The notes below the pieces were generated by a model. It saw only the letters and a list, made by a program, of their open reading frames with translations. It was not told the origin of the DNA and did no database searches. Shown piece after piece: positions 27,201-38,300 of a stretch of DNA of 60,154 nt (positions within the stretch are counted from its first letter, which is position 1; each line of letters opens with the position of its first letter). Position numbers and translations under genes: made by a program. The DNA comes from Diphasiastrum complanatum (taxonomy: Eukaryota > Streptophyta > Lycopodiopsida > Lycopodiales > Lycopodiaceae), in NCBI GenBank assembly GCA_029204225.1, contig MU833169.1:1-60154 (forward strand), given 5' to 3'.

Positions 27201-30200
27201 AGACATGTCAAACTCTTGCATCAACTCTGCCCAACGAGCTTTCCGACCTCTAAGCTCAGGTTGATTGCAAAGGTATCTGAGACTCTCATGGTCTGTCAGG
27301 ACCTCAAAGTTGGCACCATACAAATAATGCCTCCAAGTCTTAAGGGCATGGACTATAGAAAAGAGTTCCTTTTCATAGGCACTGTACCTAGTCTGAGCTG
27401 GCTCGAGTTTTTTACTCTCGAACGCAACTGGTCGTCCACCCTGAGTTAGCACAGCGCCTACTGCAAAGTCGCTAGCATCTGTTTCGACCACAAATGGCTG
27501 ATTGGGGTCGACGACTTTTAAGACTGGTGCTGTAGCTAAGGCTGTTTTGAGAGCATCAAAGCTCTCCTGTTGTGCAGACTCCCAAATGAACTCCTTTCCC
27601 TTCCCCTTAAGAAGATTTGTCATAGGGACTGCTATCTGAGCATATTCCTTGACAAATCGTCTGTAATATCCCGCCAGACCAAGAAAGATTTGAAGTTCCA
27701 AAATATTCTGAGGTCTCAGCCAACTGAGTATGGCTTTAACCTTATTTGGGTCCATCTTAATCCCATCTGAAGAGATAATGTGACCCAAATATGCTACTTC
27801 TTCAACGAAGAATTCACACTTGGATTGTTTAGCATAAAGCTTATGCTTTCTGAGCAGTCGAAACACCTTTCTGAGGTGTTTTAGATGCTCCTTCCTCGTT
27901 TTGCTGTAGACGAGGATGTCATCTAAAAATACGACTACAAACTTACCCAAGTATGGTCTGAGGACACTGTTCATCAAGGTCATAAAGGTAGCTGGAGCAT
28001 TTGTGAGCCCAAATGGCATCACCTTAAACTAATAATGACCGTGACGAGTCCTAAAAGCTGTTTTCGAGACATCTTCCGATTTTATACGGACTTGATGATA
28101 TCCCGATCTGAGGTCTATTTTACTGAAAAACTTAGCCCCGTCGAGTTGATCAAACAACTCGTCTGCCCGAGGCATAGGGTATTTATTCTTAATTGTGACT
28201 TTATTGAGGGCTCTGTAATCTACGCAAAGACGCATAGACCCCTCTTTCTTTTTCACCAATAGGACTGGTGAGGCCCATGGTGAACTACTGGTCTGAATTT
28301 GGCCTTTCCCAAGATAGTCTGTTAACTGCCTAGTTATTTCTTCATCCTCTGTTCGGCTGACCCGATACGGAGGTTTAGAAACAGGTGCTGTACCTGGTAC
28401 TAGGTTTATTACATGATCTACCTCTCTGCTAGGTGGTAAACCATGTGGCAAATCTTCAGGAAAAACATCTTTAAATTTAGACAATAAAGTTTCTAATTTA
28501 CTGATTTTCTGCTGAATAGAACTGGAAATAGAAACTTCAGGAATAAACTGAAAGTCACATAAGAATACCTGATGGTCTTCGTCTCCGATTAGCTGACAGA
28601 GCTCTGAACTGCAGACCATAGGGCTGTTGGGAACATCATGCTCCCCATGCAACTGGATCTCTCGGCCTTTATACTGAAAGCTGAGGGTGTTCTCCTGATA
28701 GTTTTTGTGGAGGGAAGGTCCTAAACTGTAGAGCCAATCTCTCCCGAGAACAATGTCTGTTCGATCCAGGTGCATTATCTGAAAGTTTATTTGATCTTGG
28801 TACCCCTGAATACCAAGATTTAACTTACTTACCATAGTTTCCCATATTTTTTTATCTTCACCCTTAGCTAATGAAACTATGTACCTATGCTGACTAGGTA
28901 CTTCTGGTAGTTTAAGCTTTTTAACCAGGGTGTGGTTGATGAAATTATGGGTTGCCCCATCATCAACCATGACTCTTACTGACTGGTTACCAACTTTCCC
29001 ATGCATACGTACTAGGTCATGCGGCCCAAAGCTGAAGGGTCTCGCTAGCATTGCAGAGGTCAGCTGGCAACAGTGTTCATGATCTTCATGATACACTTTG
29101 ATCTCGGAAGCTGCCGAGTCACTGGGGAAACATACAGTCTGAACAAGATGAACTTGTTTTTTATCTTTCTTATCTTTTTTAGTGAAAGGCCCCTTGGGAC
29201 ACTGTCTGACTGTGTGTCCCTTGCCCATACACACAAAGCACAAACGTTCTTGTTTGGCTTTCTCAAAATCATCTGGTTTTAAGGGCTGTATGTGTGAAGG
29301 GCGTTTCTGAGGAGCTTCACCTTTAAATTTATCTTCTTTCTTTCTTTTTAAAAATTTCTTTTTAAATTGAAAGTCTTTCTGAGGAAGCTGCTCAGAAAGT
29401 GGTTGCTGTCTCGCTCTCTTCCTACCCACTGAATCATCATAGATTTGAGCATATCTGAGAGCTTGCTCAAGGGTAGTAGGCGAGTTTCTCTGGACCTCTA
29501 CTTTATATTCATCTTTGAGGCCACGGACAAATCCCCTGATTTTTTGATAGTCATCCATATTTTTAATCTTTAAAATTGCCTCTCGATACTGCGAGATATA
29601 TTGGATGAGGGACTTGTCCATTACTGTTCTTTCCCAGGCTTCCCAGGCTCTATCAAGTTCATTCTCTGGTAGAAATTCTCTTAGGAAAGCTTCTTCAAAA
29701 GCTTTCCATGACCGGGGAGTCTGCCCAGTCTCCTGGAGATTTAACCACCACTTATAGGCCATAGGCCCTAAAGAAAGACTGGCCTCAATTGCTTGCAAAT
29801 GGTCAGGGGTCTGTTTAAGAGCATGAATGTTCTTCCATTTGCTGAGGAAGGTTTGTAGAATATCTGCATTTCTATCCTTCTCTTCCCCATTAAAAGTAGG
29901 AGGCTTTAAATCTTTAAAAACACTGGGGTGAGACCGTAAAGTCTCACCCGAAACTGATGGAAGTGGAGAAGGGGATAACTGAGAAGTGGAGGGAAGGCTT
30001 CCTTTCGCGGAGCTCAAAATCAAGTTTTTGAGTTCAGCGAACGAGTCGTCCACACTGGACTTGAAATTGGCTAATGCCAGCTTCAGTTCATCCACTTCTG
30101 TTACCAATTGGAGGAACTGCTCCTTGGTAACCAGTTCGTCGAGTTCTTCGGCGAACTGTTCCTGTTCTTCTACTTCCATGGGTTCCTTCCCTTTTCTGTA

Positions 30201-33200
30201 AGCCAAGGCTTCTGTTTCAAGTTCGTCGAAGCCTCTCTCCTGGGGTTGATCAGGTCCCTGAGGAGTGGTCATCTTCGAAACTGAAAGAGAGCTACCTTAA
30301 CTTCTGAAGGAAAAAAGTCTAAAAGACTAATTTACAACTGTACAAGGGAAAGGAAAGATGACTTAGCTGTTTCTGAGGACTGTACTTCCAAAGAAAGAAT
30401 CAAGAAAAGCCCTTTCAGCTCTTCCTCCACTGCTTTCAGATCTGCTGTCCGGAAAAATCAGAGATCAAGGTACCAAGAAAAAGAAACAAACTTCTGATCG
30501 TCTTGGCCCCTTCCCTCGCTGTCTGAGGTGTATACTTTTTGCTCCAAAATTCCCGTTTTAGGACCCAAAACAGTTGCAAACTTGTGGTTCCTGCCAAAGA
30601 CCTTCAGCGCTGGACCTGCACCCACGATTCTGTCTCAGATCCGCTCCAAATTCCAGAAAATTTCACTCCAAATTCGAAGTTTCCACCCAATTTGGCAGCG
30701 CTGGACCTGCTCCACGTTTTCTATATAAAATGTGCTCAAAAATCCACAACTGATACATAAAAATCAAGGGTAAATCCCTGATTTTTCAGCGCTGAGCTTC
30801 TACAAGGGATTGTGCCTCAAACAACTGTAAATTCCCAGCAAATTTCAAGGATTTGAAAGCTGTTCCTACAGCAATTTTCCTCCTCAATTCTTTCCTGAGA
30901 ATCTGAGAAATCTTTCCTATCTTCTGATAGCTTTCTCTACTGCTGTCCTGAACTCCCTAGGATGGAGATGGCTCTGATACCAGTGTAATAGATCCTAACA
31001 CCACAGTAGGGCAAACACTAACTGATCCACCCAACCTTGCCTACTCCCTGATATAGAGTAAGCCCCTCCTAGCCCAGTGTGAGGACTGGTAGCATGCTAC
31101 TGCCAAGTGTCGGCCACGTGGCACTGACGTGGCCGACTGCACGTCGGGACCCAACTGGGGGCCCTATCCTGCTGACAGGGTCCCTAGGCTGTGTTAGGCC
31201 CGCCATGGCTATGGACCGTGCTGGGGCACACTACTCACACTGTCTTGCCCTGTTGGTCATGTACGCTGGACACGACCCTGACTGTGGTATCTAACCTATC
31301 TGTGTTCTCTAGGGTTCGGCACTGGTTACGAGCTCGTAACACCCCTGCTCCCGCTGTCGAGCTGGATTTGGATGAGTAGATCGGAATGAACTTCACACGA
31401 CGGCAGCTCATCATGGTCAGGGAAAGGGCGGCCAGATGTCGGGCTGGCCAGGAGGCAGCTCGGGGTAACCGGGAGGCAGAGCGAGAGTGACATAACAATG
31501 CTCTTGACGAGGGCGAGGAGTCAGTGGAGGATCCATAGAAATGTTTAGCATAGATGGGGTCTAGCCGTATGTGGCTGACTGTTGTTATGTAATGTTCATC
31601 AGTAGATGAGGTAGCATTTAGTGTCTAGCATAGTGTAAAAAACAGCCCCAGCCGTATGTGGCGGGAATACGTATTGTTATTTTGATAAATCTGATGAATT
31701 AATGTACGGTGTGTTTTTTGTGCAATGCGTGCCTTGTGTATTGCAATCTGATGTATGTGTTTATGAAATGCTATCAGGGGGGTTGTAGTTATGTGTTCTG
31801 CATATGCTCTCAATCTCTGTAGTGAAAACTAATTGAAAACACGAACACACCATTTGAAGTAAAACTGCAAGTAGAACATCACAATTACAAGTTGACAAAT
31901 ACAGATTGTGCAGTGAATAGAATATGTCCAACACTGAATATAATATGTAAAATGGTCTGAATATAGTGTTCGACCATCTGGTCGCCAAACATGGAACATG
32001 ATGTGAAACTGCCAAAAATAAAACAACAGAGCCACAATCAATGCTCTTGCTCTGACTCAGACGAATGCTCTGGAGACAACTCAGGGCCCCGAGCTGACTC
32101 TCGCAGCCGATATCTGTGCCTGTCTGGAGCTGGCATGGGCTGTGTATCATAAGAGGAGGACTCGTCACTAGCATCATCCCAATCTGCCTCCGCATCAGCC
32201 CCCAAGCAAGCCAAACCAGCAACACCTGCTCCAGCTCGCTGTAATGCTGCACCTCTAGCTGTACCTGGAGCCCTGCGTGGTCGTCCTCTCCTCCCTAGCA
32301 GTTTCTGTGCCTTGCCTTTCTTGTTCGGTGCACCTTTGGGCCTTCCTGGTCTCTTGCGGATAGGGAAGCAAAAGAGGGAACTCCTTGTGCAGCTGAGCGA
32401 GGATGATGAGCTCCTAGAGTGTGTGCCCGCGGGGCTGCTGTTGGTGGAGGGACTGGCTGTGAAGGAGGCAAGTACAGCGGCGATATGTACTGAAAGGGGC
32501 GCTGCGGTGGCCGGTACTGGTACATCCTGGGTGCTGCCAAAGGGGGAGCCAGTGGAGTGGGTGCTGCCAAAGGAGGCGGATGTGGAGTGGGTGCTGCCAC
32601 TGGAGGAGCAGCTGGAGGAGCCACTGTGGATGTGGGCGCTGCGAGAGAAAACCTGGGCACAGATAGTGGCCTGCCATGGAGACCTGGTGCTGCAGAAGTG
32701 GACGGCGATGGAGGGGCTGCAGGCCTGAATGGCATCGGTGGCACTGGAGGAGCTGTGCGGCGCACATATACCCTCTAAGGAGCTGGAGGAACTGTGGGCA
32801 CCTCGTGCGGCTGCTCTGGCTGTGACTCTGTGTATGGCGTGCTGGCAAGAGATGAAGGGGGTGCCCTGACACTCGGCATCTGCTGAGCCTTTGAATCAAA
32901 TGTGGCAATCAGGTCGTCCAGCTGGGCATCTGAATACAAATGCTCTGGGCTCTGGGCCTCATCCTGTGCACCATCCACTGAATCATCCTGTGCACCAACC
33001 TCTGAATCATCCCGTGCCTCATCATGTGTGTGCTGTCGTAGTAACGACCATGACTCTGTGCTGCACACATCCAAACATCTACGGGACTGGAATCTAAACC
33101 ACTCTGCCCTCTATCAAGAGCCTCCTCCATCATGTCGACATAGGTAGGTATGCCACTGGCCCCCCCTGTGTGCCCTGCCTGTTTGCCGGTATAACCTGTG

Positions 33201-33374
33201 CCATGTGTCCCACCTCTGCCACGTGATGCACCTGTGACCCCTGCCCGTGGCCTGTGCCCTGCACCTGTATAATCTGCCTCATCCCTCTCTGGTCTGGCAA
33301 ACACAACCCGAATGAGCTCATCCTCCGACACTGGCTCATCTGCCTCATACAATGGAGGCTCTCTGTGCTCAAGC

Positions 33375-33459
<85 letters not shown>

Positions 33460-35335
33460 TCGGCAAGCTCCCTCTCTCTCTTTGTCATCAACTGTGTGCC
33501 CCAAGTCATCTGCAGGCATGGGATGCGTGCTGTCCGTAGGCAAGTTGACCTGGCGCTCCAAATCTGATATCTTCGTCTGGAAGACCAAAATTGAGCGTGT
33601 CAGGAAAACAACTTGATCAAAGACTAAAACCTACATTTTAGTGAGACGTCAACGAACATGCAATGGGAGAATAGCTTTTCACCTGCAATGCGCTCGTAAT
33701 GGTCGGCAGTCTCCTGGCGACATGCGGCGCTTGAGTGTGACGAAGTCCACAACCGCAGGTGCCCTCGTGAGAATGTCACTGACCCAAGGCAGGCGCCCGA
33801 TGGAATGAAGGAGGAGGTCCAGTGAGTGTGCGGCGCATGGAGTCCAGACAATGGAGGGGTAGTCTGCCATAAGAAGCTCCCCCATACCGCGGCAGTTGGA
33901 CGCATTGTCTGTCACAACCTTTCGTGATAAGTTCACACAATCAGTTCACAGCTTGGAAACACATTACAATTAATCGAAAACTACGCAGAACTATTGTATC
34001 AACATCAAGCAGCAAATGAGCAAGCAACTAATGAAAGAATATTATACCTGGACAATGCGCCGTGGTTCGACCTCCTCTATCGCCGCGCGAATGATGTCGT
34101 AAATGTACTCGGCCGAATGCACTCTCCCTCCCTCGGAGGCGTCGATGCTGCGCAAGAACATGGAACCGTAACAACTGGAAACAATCACGTTCATGAGTGG
34201 ACGTCTGCGATGATCAGTCCACCCATCAGCCATGATGGAACAACCATATCTATCCCAAGCCTCGTGCAGTGCGGCCAGTCTCTCTCTGACTGATGCAACC
34301 CGGTCCTGTAGCAAAGGGCCTCGTAGTGCGTCTGCTGTGGGTGGTGTGTAGCCGGGCCCACAGACTGCAACTTTCGAGATAGCCTCTCGAAAGATGTGGG
34401 ATGATGCCATGATAAAGGGGAGGTTCAGGTCATAGAACATCTGTGCTATGGTCCTGGTGGCCTCTCTGTGCTGCTCCTCTTTGAAAGATCCCGGCATGGA
34501 CATCTATTTGGTGCCTTGGGATGTGGATGGCTGGGAGGATGCGGATGGACGATGCGGATGTGGAGGTGGTGGCATAGGTGCAGGTGCGGAAGCGGAGGAT
34601 GTGGACGGGCCGTGCAGATCTGACGGTGATGGCAGAGGCGTAGGTGCAGTAGTGGAGGCCGTGGATCCATGGGGAGTACTGGCGGAGGCGGAGGCGGAGG
34701 CGGTGGTGGGGGTGGGGGCGGGGGCAGATGCAGATGCGACTGTGGGGGCGGTGGCACTGGGTGTACCAGTGGCAGGGTCGGTGGCAGTGGGTGCACCAGT
34801 AGAAATAGAGTCCGCGACATCTGTGGACGGCTCATCGGGCTCAACAACTATCTCAGAATATGTCTCCATAATGCGAGCCCTCTCCGCAGCAGGGATGACC
34901 ATACAAACGATCCCGTAGCGTCCCCCCGTGGGTCGGACTCGCAACCCCCCCAGATGTGCTCGAACCCGAGAGGCGTTCCCTGTGAACTGCTTTCGACAAA
35001 AAGGGCAACACCACTTTTTGTCGGGCATCACCTCCACCTCATCCCAAATGGGACGAGCAACCATCTCTCTCTCTCTCTCACGCGCACACACAGAAGCACG
35101 AAAATCCAAGCTCTCTCTCTCACCCTAAACCCTAAACCCCAAACCCAAGCACACCTAAACCTAAATCCTAAACTCACACACACACACACTGTGCACACAC
35201 ACAAATCCTCTCTCTCCGTTCCTCACACTCTCTGTCTCTTCCTCTCTCTCTCACACAGATCACCACACACACACAACTGAATGCACACAAATCAACACAA
35301 TTTTCACACACAATTTTCTCACACACACACACACA

Positions 35336-35369
<34 letters not shown>

Positions 35370-38300
35370 GCTCCTCCACACTCTCCCTCTTCCGCCCTCT
35401 GCCTGCTCTCGGGTTCTGCGGACTGTCCGCAGGGCCCGCGGGTTTTTGCTTTTTTTTTTTATTTTATTTTTTAAGAAAAAAATTGTGTCCGGGGCCCGGA
35501 CGCGTCCTCTAGACGCGTCTAGCCTTTGAAAAAAATGAAAATTAAAAAAAAAGGACGCTCATGTCTGATATAAATATATATATATTCATAGATCTAGCGG
35601 TACCAGTATCCGCGGATCCCGGTATAGCGGATCCACTGTGGTACCGCGGATCCATACTGATATCTAAGGAAGCGGACAGCGGACGCGTCCGGTTTTTTTT
35701 TGTTTTTTTAAATTTTTAAAAAAAAATTTAAACTAAAAAAAAATAATAAAAAAATAAAAAATGAAGCCACGGGTGCGTACGGCGGTACGGACATGTCCGT
35801 TTTTGATTTTTTAAAATTTTTTTTAGGGTTTTTAAGTTAAAAAATATTTTTTTTTGGACGCGTCCGACCCCATACCCTCATCCCTGAATTATATACATAT
35901 ATATCATTCTCACAGTTGGAATCATTGACGTCCCATACCACCAACTTTTCCTCCAAGAAGATTCCCTGCTTCTAGGTCTATTTACCAGAGACTCAAAAAG
36001 ACTCAATTGGTTATCTTATGCTTCACATAGGCACTTCCAAGAGAAAACAATTATTCTGACACTCTGAGATGTTTGTAGGACATCTTTTTCTTTGACACCT
36101 GAGGGAAAATTTGAGACTGAGACAATCCAAAAGGTTCGACATCTACAAAGTACCAGCAATTTCTGTGTAGATTAGTGAAAAACAATGATCATGAGAAGAA
36201 TCTATATCCTATCAAGAAGCGGGCCAGTGACCTCGGGATTTAAGGACTGGGCCTTAAAAAATAGAGTACTGCCTTCAAAATGTGGAAAAACACCCTAGAA
36301 GTATGTGAAGATGAAGAGTAAGAAAAGGAGAAAAGAAAACGAGGTTGTCATCATGATAGTGAGAAACTAAGAGACCTCAAGACAAACTCACACTTTGTAG
36401 ATGTGTTGAAGATCATGATCTGAGTCTTCTTGGTATGTACAGTCAGATCCCATCGATCCCCCAAATAAGCGTAGTCTATTCCAAATGTCTCTGCAATTCC
36501 TCTGCTGCAGATGAAAGCAATGGCCCATCATTCTCGTATAGTAACGTGGAAATTGAGCCTCCTTAGTAATTGCCCTGAGTGTAAAAACATGGTCATTGGT
36601 AGAGTGCTGCTCTGAAACCTGCCTTACCCAGTGCATGTAGTCCCCGCATCTCTGCCTCAGTACTCACTGTTGTCTGAAGGATGGTGCCATTGACAATATG
36701 GCCAATCATGATGGTACAGTAATTTCCAAGGTTCATAGGGTCATCACTCTTATGAATTGGACAGATAATATGGGTACAGCAAGTCAGAGGAAAATCAGAG
36801 ATAACTGCTTGGTTAAGTAGAATAGCCAAAATGGGAGTAAAAATATCGAACGCATCAGGAGTTCGGCCCTCAGTTTCTCTATGGCTGCGATGACCATATC
36901 AGTAGTGAAGAATGAAAAGGTAGATGTGCGACGGAAGATGATGATGGGAAAATAAGTGGGGACACCGTAAAGCATGGTAGCGTACTGAGCCGAACGATAC
37001 AGTTTACTCAATGGAGGAGGTGGAACACATGGAATTCTCTCTAGAAGGTTCCGGAGGATGAACTACGGAGACGGTCAATCAGTCGTTTTCTGTCTTTATT
37101 CTTATAAGCTTGCTTTTTTCGACGACAACTATGATTGTATAGGCGTTTTACATTATACAAAAGGTGTGGGGAATGTATTCGGAGTTGTTGGAGTTGGACG
37201 TGGAGATATTTAGAGAGTGAGTCATACCAGGGTACATATGGTTGACGAAAATGACGAGAATGATTAGAGGTCTTACGATGTTTAGAGCTCAGCCATTTGC
37301 CACCTGCCAAACACCATGGTGGTCTGTTGTTTTGTTCTCTTCAGTGTTGTGTGTCTGGGTAGATGGTTTCAGTTGCTTTTCACACAGACTAGGAGAAGCT
37401 ATGTTTTGTTGAATGTTCTGTCACCATTATTATTAGAAACATAAATGCAAGCTGTGCTTGAATTTGGTTTGGGTTGTAGGTGGGTTTACGCATGGAAGAA
37501 CCTAACAAAGAATTGCTGGAGCATGAAGCTGTGGTTATTGTTCAACGTCACATTGATAGTCTCTATGCTATAGCAGGTGCAGATTTTTTAAAATATTTTG
37601 CTGTAATAAAATTAGTAGCATGGTTGGGCTAATTGGATTTGAAATGCGTCAAATTCCCATTTAGATTTGAATTGCCTTTATGATAAGGTATTGCCTGCAC
37701 ATCCCTTTTAAATTAAGCATGTTGTGCTGATTCTTTGATATGATTTGACTTATTTTTGAAAGATTGCAAGACAGTATTTGGCTTAACTATTCAAAAGTGC
37801 ACCACTGTAGGAAATCATTGCAAGTTTATTGAACTATATTCTTTAGCTTGAAGCTGTGGGTGCAAGATTATTCATTTTATGCAGTGACATCTTGTTTACT
37901 TATCAAGTATAAGATGTACCTAATCAGGTTCACGGGTGCAGGAGATGAAAGAGATGCTTATAAGAAACTTGTAGAAGCTATTCCGACAATTTTAGATTGG
38001 CTGCATCGATTTCACAACCCATTGGTATACACACTGATCATTGTCACTTTTAGTTTTATGGGCGTCTCCAAGCTTGTTTAATCAATTTTTTGAAGTGGGT
38101 GTCTCATATTTCGGTTTCTCAAAAATATTTACAGGTGCTGGTTTGGAATATTCTGTAGTATTTTTTAGAGTTTTCAGAGTTCAGTTTTCTGAGAAGTTTA
38201 CTTTTCAACCAAATAGGCCCTTCTGTTAGTCAGTTTGTGTATGGTTTGTCCAGCAGCCGTCAATTCAGTCCCAGGTTGATTTTGGCCGGGCAGATGGACA

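Larger units (their letters stand above)
25116..31341 (-). mobile_element. Young Ty3/gypsy chromovirus
   Basis: A 6,226-bp element on the - strand: 358-bp LTRs, Met-tRNA primer site, one long gag-pol frame (PR-RT-RNaseH-INT-chromodomain) and a polypurine tract. The two LTRs appear identical base for base, so the insertion is recent. A single in-frame TAG in RT is the only lesion seen. The flanks (ggccg and cccct) show no 5-bp duplication. Confidence 0.93.
24239..35572 (-). mobile_element. hAT element C, inverted, chimeric, with nested chromovirus
   Basis: The left end CATAGTACCCCGTGGTACCG is of the A type. It is followed by the minisatellite, accessory ORF, A-type transposase tail, then transposase exons of a different lineage with GGACGCGTCC palindromes near the right end (35498-35522). 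The length without the 6.2-kb retrotransposon is about 5.1 kb. The right border at the TA tract (35573-35586) is inferred. Confidence 0.65.
3922..37479 (+). other. DNA2 giant intron, 33,558 bp
   Basis: The donor is CAG/gtgaat after LLHQLFQ and the acceptor is gggttgtag before [17 protein letters not shown]. Both sides are phase 0 and the protein continues without loss. The intron contains the ORF1-only retroposon, a decayed gypsy element, a decayed hAT, hAT array A-D with a nested chromovirus, and a LINE remnant. Confidence 0.85.
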
